From: Isoetes taiwanensis
Taxonomy: Eukaryota; Streptophyta; Lycopodiopsida; Isoetales; Isoetaceae
Direction: 5' to 3'
Length of the DNA: 64,000 bases
Assembly (NCBI GenBank): GCA_021234155.1
Contig: JAJEKV010000091.1
Coordinates: 372,001-436,000, forward strand
Positions 33,733-45,539 of this stretch are shown here, piece after piece. The notes beneath the pieces were generated by a model. The model had not been told where the DNA came from. It did no database searches and saw only the letters and a list, made by a program, of their open reading frames with translations. Position 1 is the first letter of the stretch. Each line of letters begins with the position of its first letter. The translations under genes were made by a program, and so were the position numbers.

Positions 33733-34731
33733 CACTAGAGTTGTCCCTTGATGAACCCAAATGGGTTCATTCGTACACTTTTTTTGAAATTCTATTATAG
33801 CTCCGAGATAAAGAATTTGTCTACATACTCACAATATGTTGTCCTCCATGAGTGTATATATAAGAAACAATTTATGAAAAATATAGAAAGCTTCTATTAC
33901 CAGCCATAATGTGGAGCCGAACGCAAAGGGGTCAAGTTTGTTCTTAAAGTCTTTAACATTTCTCACATTATTTTGCAAATATGATTTTTCCTAGGAATTC
34001 TAATTCTTTCATCTTGTAGTTAAGTGATATGAAATCTATCACAAGAAGAATTAGAAAAATCTATGGTAGAATTTTCGAGAAATAATTTCTAAAAGTTTGA
34101 AGTTCAGAAGTTCTTTATGGACCCAGTTAGGTCCCCCGAGGGTCAATATTTTGAAAATTCATAGTACTACTCCACTTTTTGAAAAAAATGAAATCCATTT
34201 AGCAAGACGTGTAGTACTTAGTATCTACTTCCATTGAAAAATAATAGTACCTTCACATTCTTATTCTATTTCAAATATCATGGATATGAAATGGTTCCTA
34301 GATGTTTGTTTTTCAAAAATTTCTTAGGGACCCGACTGGGTCTCTCAAGGATTGTGATTTGCTCATTGATATATCAAATTTTTATGAGATCACATGAAAT
34401 TTGAAAAATGAGTAGCATTTTTAGGCTACGTTCATAGAAAATTAATGTTATCTTGAAATTTGTATTCCATGTTGAGTGTCATGAGATTATATCATATCAT
34501 CAAAACTATTGAATTGAGTGTATTTCAAGGTGCGATTTGTGCCAAACTTGTGAAGAATTTGATTTTGCCATTGAATATGGTGGTACAACTTTGAGTTAAT
34601 CTTACAATTCAGGTGTTCATATTTAAAATCTCATAAGTATCATGAAGAACTAGTCCTTAATATGGAGAAGGGATTGAGGGACCCATACGGGTTGATGAAC
34701 CCCCAAACAGGTTCCTGAGACAACTCTAGTG
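33733..34731. mobile_element. TTAA-flanked non-autonomous DNA transposon (999 bp)
   Basis: The ends are inverted CACTAGAGTTGTC, and TTAA lies at both sides (33729-33732 and 34732-34735). Palindromic GACCC...GGGTC-like motifs recur at about 33762, 34120, 34330 and 34680, with GATGAACCC near both ends. No transposase is present. TTAA target duplications are typical of piggyBac-type elements; the CACTA start also recalls the CACTA superfamily, whose 3-bp duplication is not seen. Confidence 0.7.
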
Positions 34732-34735
34732 TTAA

Positions 34736-36290
34736 GGAATCCTTCTAAGTTTCTGTTTAGTATCTTAAGTGACCTATGTATGTGAAATAGGATTTAATTA
34801 GGAAGAGAAGTGCAGGGGAGAAGTGGGAAGTAATGTTAAGTTTTGGGCAGAAAAGAGTCGCTTGTTCTCAAGGGCCATAACTTTTTCTAGGAAGCTCAAG
34901 ATTGAGGTGATTTTGGCAGGGTGCGTAGAGGACACTTGAATTGACTAAAACTTTCAAAAATACCCTATTGGAAGATGGTCCAATAAAAAGATTTTTAGAC
35001 ATTCCCAAACTGTTGCGCCTAGAACATTTTAGATGGTTATTTTCAGATTCTAAGGCATATAAGCGTCAAAAAATAAAATAGTTTTTTTTTTTTTTAAACT
35101 AATAGTCATAGAGACGTTTTCAAGGCTTTTTTCCATGCTTGTTGTTGAGTGCCGCCATAGCCACCGTATGTTCGCCATAACCATCGTACAACTGCCATAG
35201 CCGTCTGTCACTATACCTTCGCGGGTTGCTCATAAGTTCTGCCAGCGCCCAACCCTGTGCCTTTCCTTGTGCCAACTCTTCTTGTTATGTCAATGGCTCG
35301 CATCAAACAAACTCAGAGCCTTAAGACTTGCATTGTAGCCCAACTTTTTGCTTAGTTAGATTTGAAGTTAGCCAAGACCCCAGGTGTAATCAAACCTATT
35401 CTCGACCTGCTTGCACACTGCTTTCTGCTGGATTTTTCTATACCCTATCCTATTTTCCATCTGAGTGTGCACTTTTTTCATTAAGTTTAATGCTTTGGGT
35501 GTCAGTTACACCCTTGCAGATCATCCAGATGAGGTCTAGGCCCACTGTAATTATTATCCTTCCCCACGATAGATACAATTGAGCTCATCAGGCGGGACGT
35601 TTAAAGGATTATGGATCTTGCTACTATTAGTGATGCCCAGGAAATAGTAAAAGGTGATTCCAGCTGGAAATAGGGGCACCGATTACATATACCTTGGTGA
35701 TGGGGAGTGTATTCTATAGGGGGAATATTTAAGTCGTATTTAATTAAAGTGGGACTCATTCCATTCCCATTTTTTTTCGGAACCCAGTTAATTTACATAA
35801 AAAGTAGCACCCCGACCCGAAAACTATCCTTAATTCGAATTTTTGAATAAAACTCGAATCCATTTTGTCTTTGCCGGTTTTCCAGGTTCGCGAGTCGAGA
35901 ACAAAAACAATGCAACTGAAACAAAGGAAATTCATTAAAGTTTGAAACCAAAGATCTAGTTGAAAATGAATTTTTATTAATAAATTGAACAGATACAATG
36001 TATTTTACATCGGACCTTGAGAGACCATGGCGGTCTTCTTTGTCCTCTGATTACATCATCTTGGTAGGTGGTCCACCTTAGGGGATTAACTTGTGGCTTC
36101 TTCATGCCGTCTCGTAAGCCTTGGGGGCAACCTGAAGAGTGTGGAATGCCTCACGTGGAGGTGCCTCTGGAGCTACCGGCCGACCTGTCACCCGACTTCT
36201 CCCTTTCGCCTCCATGACCTTTCATCGAATATGCTCCTTCCCCAACCTCCGTGGATGTTATGCAATGCTTGCAAGATGCCTTGAGCTTCT
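34736..36290. other. Non-coding remainder of the repeated block
   Basis: Contains a T/A tract at about 35080, a GCCATAGCC-rich short repeat at 35152-35205 and small frames without recognised domains. It may be leader or gag sequence downstream of the primer-binding site, but nothing supports a protein. It recurs at 62.45-64.0 kb. Confidence 0.4.
35152..35205 (+). repeat. Short GCCATAGCC/GCCATAACC repeat
   Basis: Four imperfect units of GCCATARCCAYCGTA over about 54 bases. Confidence 0.6.
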
Positions 36291-36648
36291 GGACTTTCTC
36301 TTTGTTCTTCGCTTTGTTCTTTATCCCCAGGGTGTAGCGAGCAACCTCTCGAATTCGCGAGCAACCTTGTCCCAAAGGTAGGGCAAGAGTGTAGCGTGGC
36401 CGGGATCGTGTGCCGGAGCGGTATTTCTTCCGCCTTGGCTGGATCATTATGTCGCTGGGCGGTCTCTGTGATGCACGGCGGGGATCTGTGCTGGTGTCGG
36501 ATCGTGCCTAAACCACACGGAGCAAGGAGAGTATGATTAACAATTTACGGTGCCATTAGTCAAAGCGAAGAAAAGAATGTTGAAATCAAATTACAGCGGA
36601 GAACATTCATTCCATACAACTGCATCCAATGGCGTGGGAAGTAGTGTC

Positions 36649-36925
36649 TTTTCGACTTCATGCGAGTCGAAAGGCCCATAAAAGTCAAAGTACAACCATT
36701 CTCATTAGAATATGGTTGCATCCAATCACCTGCGGAAGCATACAAATGCTTTTGTCAGCGAGACAACCGGCATGCCTTTTCGACTTCATTGAGTCGAAAG
36801 GCCAGAAAACCAATGTACAAGCATTATCATAATAGATTGTGGCTGCATCGGTCACACAATCAAACATACAAATGGTTTCATCAACCCGACAAGCATGCCT
36901 TTTCGACTTGTGAGTCGAGAAAGGC
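36649..36925 (+). repeat. Three tandem units (about 125 bp) each with a TTTCGACT...AGTCGAAA hairpin
   Basis: Units at about 36649, 36777 and 36899 share the hairpin, an AAGGC motif, TACAA.CATT.TCAT and ACAAATG.TTT. Divergence between units is high. Confidence 0.6.
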
Positions 36926-37884
36926 ATCAACTCAATATACAAGTATATTCATTACAAAATGGTCAATACATGTGTTCACGTTCGATTACAATATTCACAC
37001 AATTTGACTATCGGCGGGGGTCACTCTTTTTGTTCACCAAAGTATTTGTCGTCCATAGCTTTCATGATCGGCTTGCTCTCTGGATCGGGTTCCGTGAGGC
37101 TCGGATAGTTAAAGTAAGCACATCGGCGACAAAGAATGGCAAAGAGGATTCCGCCAAGGCGGGACCGAGTCAGAAGGACAACCACCTATCCGTCTCATAT
37201 TCTTGGTCGATATGGCTTAGCAATGATTGTATTTTTTGGCGTTATGATAGCACTTGTAGAGTCGTCTATGATCAGCGTGTTGTGTTTGCCATAGTCCTGG
37301 AATTGCTCATAAACCACGTCCGACCTTTTCACCATTATAGGCTTCCCCTTTGTGATGGCTGGATCGAGGTCCTTCACATGCTTTCGACCCTTTCGTTTCC
37401 CCAAGCGAACTTGAACTTCAAAGCTGAAATGCGAGAACACTAAGAACATTGACAATATTTTTCTTTGCCATACAAGACCATATGCCCCTTCAAATCCCGT
37501 TCGGGCACCATTCAATAATTTCCTTAGCTCTAGGCCTCGGATACACTATTTTATGCTCTGTTTTCATTGGGATCTGCGAGGTGTTAATCTCGGGGCGTCT
37601 CTTTGTCGTGGTATCTGCAGCTAATACTCCATTGGCGTCAAATATTACAAGCTTGGTGGGACCAAATTTGGATCCCAGTTGGAGTTTGGCTCGACCATAT
37701 TTCCGGTTCGCCGGGATCCAAATGCGGGATCATTATCTTTTCGAGGTTCTTTAAGGTACGTGGCGGTGTCTTGCTCTGGATTGTCTTTGTCCTTTTCATT
37801 CTCCTCCTCGCGGCGTGAACGCTGCCCAATGACAATGATCGAAGTCGTTGAGCTGGAATTCCCTGAAATGATGACATCTGTCGA

Positions 37885-37978
37885 GAAAGGAAGCGAGTTT
37901 TCTCGACTTCATGAGTCGAGAATGAAAAAAAAGGTATTGAAAGGAAGCGAGTTTTCTCGACTTCATGAGTCGAGAAAC
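37885..37978 (+). repeat. Doubled GGAAGCGAGTTTTCTCGAC hairpin unit
   Basis: Two identical copies of a roughly 40-base segment containing TTCTCGACTTCATGAGTCGAGAA, 54 bases apart, lie in a likely intron of the FCP1-like gene (acceptor near 37885, donor near 38003). Confidence 0.75.
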
Positions 37979-39667
37979 ACCGATAGAAACAAAGTAAACT
38001 CACCTCAATCTCGAGGTTTTCAAGAATGTGTTCGGTGACATTCGGGTCCAAACCCGACATTCTCATCTCCGTCGGCTTTGTCTCCCTCGTCCTCGTCGTC
38101 TTTCTTTGCTTCCATTTGTCTTCCCTCCCTTGAAATGCTCATGAAGCAGATCCGGTATGATAGAATGGTTTCAACCATGTCCTTATTTCCAACCACGGAT
38201 ATAGGTTTCATTCCAAGCGGCATAGCCCCACGAGAGAAACAGGCCATTCATGTACCACTTTCGCATACAATTTGATCTTCCTCGACCAAAATTTGGTTAT
38301 GAAGTACTTGATAACTCTTGGCGGATAGGAATTCTATGTATAGGGACTGTCGCACCATCTTTCTTGACCTTGTCCATCGATGGAACATCCTCCATAAATC
38401 TGCCCCCCCTTCGGGGTTCCATACGCTCTTGAGAGATCATGAACTTGTCGAGATAATGATGCTCGCTAGACCACCACTTATCCAGGTCGGCCGCCCGATC
38501 TTGAAATCAAAACCAAAACTATGTTGGCAAAGCTTGGTGCCCGGCAAGCCAAGTCACGCACTCATGATCAAGTTAGGTATATGGAGTGCATGATCTTGTT
38601 GGTGAAGTTAATATCATTTGCCCATTGGGAGACAGCGGTTGTTTGATTGCCGGCATGCAAAGACAAAGGAAGCTGAAAGTATCGGTCGGTCATGTCGGAA
38701 CCGTCTTGTACTGCTTGCTCTATGTCGGCTTTGTCATAAAAAAGGGTGGGGTCTTGATCATATTGATGGCAAATAGTGCCGCGGGTCAGTGCGAGTTCGG
38801 ACCACCAAATCCCTTGTGTCCCAAAGTAACCCAGAAATGGGGGGAGCTATAAATACGCCTTAAATGGGACCACCCGAATCCAAGCTTCCTTTTCAGAATT
38901 GCCGCCTTGCGTTCGGGGGAAAGGAAGGGTTTTAACGTTGCAGCTTCAGCTTGGTGTTGATGTAGGGTTGACATAGGCGGTTCAATTCCTTCATGTCTTC
39001 CTCATCAAGGGCAGCCTTTTCCTTGTAATAATCAAAATCATGGTATTCATTAGATGCAGCGTTGCGAGAACTCCGTGATGCCTTCTTTCCTATATACTTG
39101 GCTGTCGCTTTAGGGCTGTGGCATAATCCTTTGCGTCTGCATTTTAGAACTCTGGTCTTCCTTAGCAGGATTGTTCCCCTCAAGATTTTGCCTTGTAGGT
39201 CAAAGCGTTTCTTTGTCAGGTGAGGCCCTGTATCCTCTTCATGAGCTGCTTGTCAAACAACTTGGGGTCCGGCTGCTTGGAAATTCTCCATTCTTTGTCC
39301 TTCAACTTGCCTCTTGTCCATTGAGCCCATATATGGGTCCATTTCTCCCCGGACCGCCTCGGTGCTAGAATGAGGTCATATTGGTCGAGAGAGACTCTGC
39401 CTTTCCTTGGTGTTCTCTTCTTCTTCTCCTCTTCTTCCTCTCCCTCGTCATCTTCTGTCCCTCAGTGAGAACATATCGCATAGTTTCTCAAAAGGTCTTC
39501 CACTTATCAGGGAGCCTGTTTCCTTTAGGGCCGAGGACAACCCAATGCTTTCCCTTTGTTGCCTGGCGTGTATGATGCAGTCGGGATAAAGGGTGCATTA
39601 GGACAATGTTCAATGTCGAGCATGAAAGTATCTACAAACACCGGAATAAGCGGTAAATAGTAGCCGG

Positions 39668-40040
39668 GTTTTCGACTCATGGTCGAAAGTCCATGAATGT
39701 CTAATTTTCTTTTACTTCTCTTGGTTTCTCGACTTCGCGAGTCGAAAGCTCTACATCCTTTGATTTTTACGTGTTACCACGGCTTTTTCGACTGCGGTCG
39801 AAAAACCCGATGATAATCGGCAAATGTTAGGATGGCGGGGGCTTTCGACTCGACTTCGTGAAAAAATCCTGAATGTCTAATTTTCTTTTTCGCGGCTAAG
39901 GGTTTTTCGACTTCGCGGGTCGAAAGCTCTGCATCCTTTGATTTTACGTATTTACCACGGCTTTCGACTTCGCGGTCGAAACCCGATGATGTCGGCAAAT
40001 GTTAGGATGGCGGGGGCTTTTCGACTTCATGATCGAAAAA
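39668..40040 (+). repeat. Two tandem units of about 175 bp rich in TCGACT hairpins
   Basis: Each unit contains GAATGTCTAATTTTCTTTT, CATCCTTTGATTTT.ACG, TACCACGGCTTT and CGGCAAATGTTAGGATGGCG, separated by hairpins of TTTCGACTTCGCGAGTCGAAA type. Seven hairpin copies occur in 370 bases. Confidence 0.75.
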
Positions 40041-41293
40041 AAAAAATCGAGTTATTTACCTTACGTGGCGGCACTTTCATTTGCTATTGTGTTACAGCGA
40101 TTGGCTAATGCTGGCCGGTTCGGTTCTTTGGCGTCTCCGTAGAAAAGAACTCTGCACTCTCGCTTGGCATATCTATCCTTGATCGCTGCGGCACCTCCTT
40201 CTCGATGCACGCAATACTTGAGCGCCCTCGAATCTTGGCGGAGTCTACAACCAAACCCGGGCGTCTTTTTCGCCGGATCTTCCTCGGACTTCCAATTTGA
40301 ACAACTCACTGTCGATCACGCTAAAAGGTATGACATCGCGGGCATTGGATCTGCAGCGGGATGTCGCACCATCGAGGGTTGAGAATCTCGGCATGTGTCT
40401 TTGGATTAAATTCCACAATGGTTGAACAAGGCGGCATCTCCGTGCAAACCTTGGTAGTCTAATGTCGGCGGCTTGTGTGATATTCCCAGCGGATATCTTG
40501 AGCTAGGCGGCTCCATTTTACGTGCCCCTCTATGTGAAATCCTGATCGATCATGCGGATCGAGGGTTTGGAGACTTCGACCATATCTTCGTCTCCTTCGT
40601 CATCGATTCCTCCCGTGTGGTGTCATCATCCCCATCTTTGTTTTTGGTGGACTTTTTTTGTGTATGAACCACAACTTCATTTCCCCTTGTAGAGTGTTGT
40701 AGAGTCTTGACCCACGGTAGAAATTGAAGCTCCCGTATTGAGCAGTTTTCACGACTCACGGAAATCTCCATACCAAGCTCCACGGATGTTAGGGTTCCGG
40801 CCTCCTTCATCCCTTCGGATCCTTCCACCCAAGGTTACGACAATTTAAAAGCGCCCGCCCTTTTTTTGATTGCTTATAGCCTTGCTCATGGAAGAGTGAG
40901 AATAATTTGAAGCTGCTAATTTTTGGTGTGATAGAACTTACTCTTACGGCGGTCCTCGACATGTAGTGTTAAATGCTTTGAATCTGGCCTTGAGGCGGAG
41001 AGCACAACACCGATTTTCTTGTACTTGTCTCGGAGCTCTTCTTGTCCCTTTGGTGTAGAAGCAGATCTTTCTCCTTCCCACTTGTCGATACCTCGACATA
41101 CCACCAAATCTCTTCTTTGTTTCAAGAAGCTCTGTCTCGATCCTCGATGGCGAAGAATGGAGTTGACCCGGTGATCACCCGGTGAGTCGCGGTGAATCTT
41201 TGCAAGATGAAAGGATGGATCGATTAAGGTATTCCGACAAAGAAAAACCTCGAGCTCACACGGGGTGTTTGTCTTCTTCTTCTTCTTTGCCAT

Positions 41294-42270
41294 TTGGTAG
41301 AAGCATCCCCTCCGGCCCTCGCTTCTTGGGCCGAGTCATGTCGAGATGCCCTCTCATCCTCTTTTGGACCCCTCTGTAAATTAAGTCTCCTCGTAGCGTT
41401 GTGAGTTTAGGACTTTGCATGTAAAAAGATCGGGCGTGTTCTTTAATTTGAAGTTAAGGACATGCAATCATTTATGAAAAAAGCGGGCTAAAGTGTGCCG
41501 CGATTCGGCTTTAGCAGCCCAAACACTATTTGAGAAATTTAATCACATCAAGGGACTAAGTGGCGGGCGTAGTTTATCTTCCTGCGGCATTGGGGACCTC
41601 GAGTTGAGGAGGGAGCATCATTTATTAGCGACTTCGGAATGGCGCCAGCTTGTTGATAAAATTTTGCTATGGCGCCTTGCATATGTGTTTTTCACGACGC
41701 GCATCCTATTGCAAGCGGTTGATTTGTCGATGAGCAGACTAAGGTAGGAAGCGGAGAGGCTGCCGGAACAGGGAACTCTACAACTGCTGGCGCCATGGAG
41801 CGGGGATCTGCGAGAATCGCGATGATACAAGTATTAGATGCGAATACACTCTTGAAGACCGCGAAGAAGCAAAGACTCTAGGTGGCTGCGGGATCCGTGT
41901 CTGATGGCCCAAAGGAATTACTTGCGTGAAGAGGTGAGTTTGAGATGCCTATGTTATTTAAACTTGTAGAACATGCGGTATGTGTTTAAATAATGGAGCT
42001 GGCGATAAGCTCGGCCAGTTCATCGTTTCCTTGTCCGGCATTTTCAGCCGAGGTGATTTACTCTACGGGTTGAGAGATGCTTCGGCAAAGGAAACAATGG
42101 ATCGAGGGTAAAAACGATTCCGTTTAGGTGTGTTTTTCATGGGCTGTTTACTTGGAATGTTGTACATAGATCGGGCCGGGGATAGGTTCAATCTTTGTAT
42201 CGTTTTATCTATATCATTATTTTTAAGTTTGATCTGGCACAAATTTGGCGTTTAATACGTCAAAATCCGA
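41294..42270. other. Stretch without a supported gene
   Basis: Possible upstream region of the minus-strand FCP1-like gene. Short frames on both strands have no recognised domains. Confidence 0.3.
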
Positions 42271-42279
42271 CTAAAAATG

Positions 42280-42720
42280 GTCGAAAACTTTCGGCGGGCG
42301 AAAACAAATGTTTAAACTACGAAGTCCGGTTCAGCGTAAAGCTAGCCAGTTCTTCACAGCGAACCGAAATAGTTCGGCGTGGCGAAATGGACTGTTTAAA
42401 CTGCTGCGAAAACATCTTCCGGCGTCGCCGAAGCGGTCAACCGGAAAGCGGCAGCCTCGAAAATATATATAGAAACCGGCGTGGCACTTTGGGACTAAAA
42501 GCATAAAGAATGTTAGAACAAAAAAGTTCGTAGCGAACCTTTATACCAAAACTTCGGCGAAAAGAGTTTGGCGTAAGCAAACATTGGCAGCAAACCTGGC
42601 CGCGAAGGATTGGTCAGCGTGGCGAAACTTCACTTCTGCGAAAGAAAGTTCCGGCGTGCGAAAACAGAAGGATTTAAACTGCAGTGAAACTTTCCGACGG
42701 CGGTATTAAATACAAAAAGC
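42280..42720 (+). repeat. Degenerate repeat of TTCGGCG(T)GGCGAAA type
   Basis: Four or five diverged units combine TTCGGCG-GGCGAAA, a GTTTAAACT motif and AAGTTCCGGCG. Inverted CGGCG...CGAAA pairs suggest local hairpins. Confidence 0.5.
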
Positions 42721-42839
42721 GTATTTTTCCCAAAAATCGTATTTTTGCACACTACCTCGTCTGAAAAATAGTTTCATGGTCTGAACCTATCCTTGGATCA
42801 GGCTAGGACTAAGGCCGGGGAGATCTTGGTTCAAATGCA

Positions 42840-44250
42840 TCCTCTTGTAGTTAGTGGAGGGGGCCTCCTTTGTCAGAACCACTCCTCTTAGCAATATTAG
42901 GAAGATGGTTGAAGGAGAGTAGCTCGAGACGGGGCTAGAAGGCACTTGGGACTAAAAGCAGGGAGAATAGAAGTGCGATACTTGTAGAGAATGCAAGCCT
43001 TGGCTTCCTCTCTGTGGTTTCCACGTGGTTGGTTGTAGAGGCCTCCACCCGGTCGAGCCCCTCCCCTTATGTTTCGGCGAAGATGGTTAGGAAGGAGAGT
43101 GACTCGGCGGGTCGAGAGAGCTGCTACCATACCGCAGGAGAATTGTTGGCTAGGGATTCTCGACTTGCGAATGAGAATCACGGCTACATTGGTACCTGTC
43201 TACATTCTCGACTTCAGAGTCGAGAATGCGTAACCATCGAACTCGGTTAGTACACGCGGGTGCACATTTGGTTAAGGCATTCCCGGGCTTCCTTGGCCGA
43301 GAATGCGACGACAAAGCTCTATGGTTTCCTGTCGCGAGGAGAGTTGAAGCCGTGTCTATATTCTCGACTCGCAAGTCGAGAATGCCTTAACTCCTCGAGA
43401 ACTTTCAGGATGGTACACATGGAGTGCGGTTGGGTAAGGCATTCCGACTTCCTTGAGCGAGAATGCATCTGACAAACTCGTATTGGTTTCCTGTGGGTTG
43501 CTAGGAGTTGGCTTTGAGGCGGTCAAACAACTTCCCGCCGCCAATGTCAGGGAAGATAGAAGGAGAGTTGTTAAAAGGCATCTCTATGAAACCAACTCTA
43601 AATGCTGCTACGACTGGCCGTTTTTCGACTCCGCGAGGTAGAAGGCGGCCAACACCTGTGGTTAGTCGCCCGAGGCCTCCACCCAATCGACCCATCCCTT
43701 ACGCCCAATATTCGGCGAAGATGGTTGAAGGAGGCGGTCTTTGATTGGGTAAATTACTGCGACCTCCGAGGAAGGTGGGTTGCTAAGAGTTGGCTGCTTG
43801 AGCGGTGAAAACCACTTCCCTTAGCAATGTCAGGAAGATAGAAGGAAGTGGTTAGGCGCATGCGCGGGCCAGCTCTAGAGTGCACTAGAGCCTGCGTTTT
43901 CTCGACTCACGGTCGGCGGCCAACTCGTGGTTAGTCGTAGGCCCCTCCACCCGGTCGGGCCAGTCCTCTTAGCAATATTGATGAGCATGGTTGAAGGAGA
44001 GTGGCTCGGGGGCGGGTGGAGGCACTGCTACCTGCACAAAGCCATTGGCGGTATCACATTCGACTCACGAGTGAGAAAGGCTGCGGCGAGGGTTCTAAGA
44101 ATGTGAAGACATTGGGTAGCTGTGCAATCGGAATCGCTGAGTCGAGAATCCCTCAACCGACCCGGCAGTCCAGTGTACCTCCCTCTCTTCTGCGCCTCGT
44201 AGTCGGGAAGTTCTCGACTGGCAGTGAGTCGAGAAGAAACTGTACTTCTG
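42840..44250 (+). repeat. Diverged tandem repeats of about 200-300 bp
   Basis: AAGATGGTTGAAGGAGAGTGGCTCG, GGCCTCCACCCGGTCGAGCC and CCTCTTAGCAATATT, or variants of them, recur at about 42890, 43035, 43080, 43550, 43670, 43715, 43840, 43945 and 43990. TCTCGACT...AGTCGAGAA hairpins lie between them. Confidence 0.55.
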
Positions 44251-44251
44251 A

Positions 44252-45290
44252 ATTTGTTGGCAAGCTTGTATATTCCCAACTTCATGCCACTCCCATACTG
44301 CATGTCTCTGCGATTGGATTTCTTTGTGAGTTAGAAATGGAGATTACGTGAAGCAATTCCTATTCTTAGTTCTTCTTTGGGAGAAAGACATTCCCTAGTT
44401 ATGTTGTTAATGCTCTACGCAATATCTTAGTTCCTAACACGGTCTCGATGATTTCTATCTCGGTTGCTTGCTACTACTCTAACCACTATTCTCACTTGTG
44501 CACGTACAATGTATTCAATTCAACCACAAGCAAAGAAAAAGATAACAAAAAAGCAATACAAGATCAATGAGATCAATGAGAAGTGAAACAGTGGAGAAAA
44601 GTCTGAGAGGAAACGGTGGAGAACCTTGATCTGGAGAAATAATGAGATTAAAAAGGGTATGATATTACAAAAACATACGGAAGATTTCTTTGGATGAGGA
44701 GGAGGCTTCGAGTTGGCTTCCATGTGGGTATAGTCGTTGGCAAAGCGTGAATAAGGATTTCTCGGTAAATGTAAATTGTATCGGGGATCAATAAGAGCCT
44801 CTAACAATGAGAATATAAGTAAAAATGCACTAAAGGACTTTTGAGAAAACTAAAAAGCGGCACTAAAAGGGCCTCACTTTCTTCTCGGTGATGCCTTAGC
44901 TCGAACAATGCTTAGCGAGAACTTATTTGGAAGGCGTCTGATCCGTCGACCAAGGCTGCTTTGTCATAAGATGGCCTTGGAATATTTCGGTTCGATCGAT
45001 CGCCTGATGTCGAAGCGGGCGCCCTAAGGAAGCGAGGGGAGGATGAGTGTCCGAGAAAGCGAGGGGGAGGAAGAATGGTTGGGGGGAGAGGAAAGAGGTG
45101 CGGTTAATTACGGCTGCACCCTCGAACCTCATTAAAAGATGCAATAATAAAAACCATTGTCACGTGTGGGCCATGCCCTCCATGGCGTGGCGGTCGCGAT
45201 TTGCGACATGTACGGTTTTGACCTACGAAGAAGCCCGCGTGGACATGACAAGATATGAAAAGGGTAGGTTATGTGTTTATATATGCTATC
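44252..45290. other. Stretch without a supported gene
   Basis: No recognised domain or repeat; frames on both strands are short. Confidence 0.3.
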
Positions 45291-45530
45291 TTATGTATTT
45301 AATAAGGTTTCAATGGTTGAATAGTTTCAATGGTTATATATGTTTACAATGTTTACATATGGTTTAGAATGAGTGTGGTTGTATGCTTTTAATATGGTTA
45401 TATGATTTTTTAATATGGTTATATGATTTTAGTTAATATGGTTGTATGATTTAATATGATTATATTTAATATGTTTGTATGGTTTTATATGGTTCATATG
45501 GTCATATTTGTGGTGTTTGGGGCTATATGG
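45290..45530 (+). repeat. TATGGTT-type low-complexity repeat
   Basis: Irregular repeats of ATATGGTTATATGATTTTAAT over about 240 bases. Confidence 0.75.
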
Positions 45531-45539
45531 TTTTAATGT

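Larger units (their letters stand above)
36950..41293 (-). pseudogene. Multi-exon gene with an FCP1/NIF-like phosphatase domain (reading frame disturbed)
   Basis: Coding-like minus-strand segments occur in order: MAKKKKKTNTPCELE with RDKYKKIGVVLSASRPDS (41293-40916), ENCSIRELQFLPWVKTLQH (about 40830-40550), SRALKYCVHREGGAA (about 40300-40070), KHWVVLGPKGNRLPDKW and VSLDQYDLILAPRRSGEKW (about 39560-39300), YKEKAALDEEDMKELNRLCQ (about 39030-38940), an acidic KKDDEDEGDKADGDEN before GLDPNVTEHILENLEIE and a GTGAGT donor (38110-38003). Then the domain: KLVIFDANGVLAADTT (motif I Asp) at about 37660, PRPRAKEIIEWC, GKPIMVKRSD and DYGKHNTLIIDDSTSAI (motif III Asp pair) at about 37270. Such domains dephosphorylate proteins such as the RNA polymerase II tail. 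Frames shift often, either by decay or by sequence error. Confidence 0.42.

Noticed and set aside
33733-34731. Classification as a CACTA element
   Set aside because: Ends start CACTA, but the 3-bp flanks differ (TAA and TTA) whereas TTAA fits on both sides.
39668-40040. CRISPR-like array
   Set aside because: Hairpin spacing is irregular, spacers recur between units, and the DNA is from a plant nucleus.
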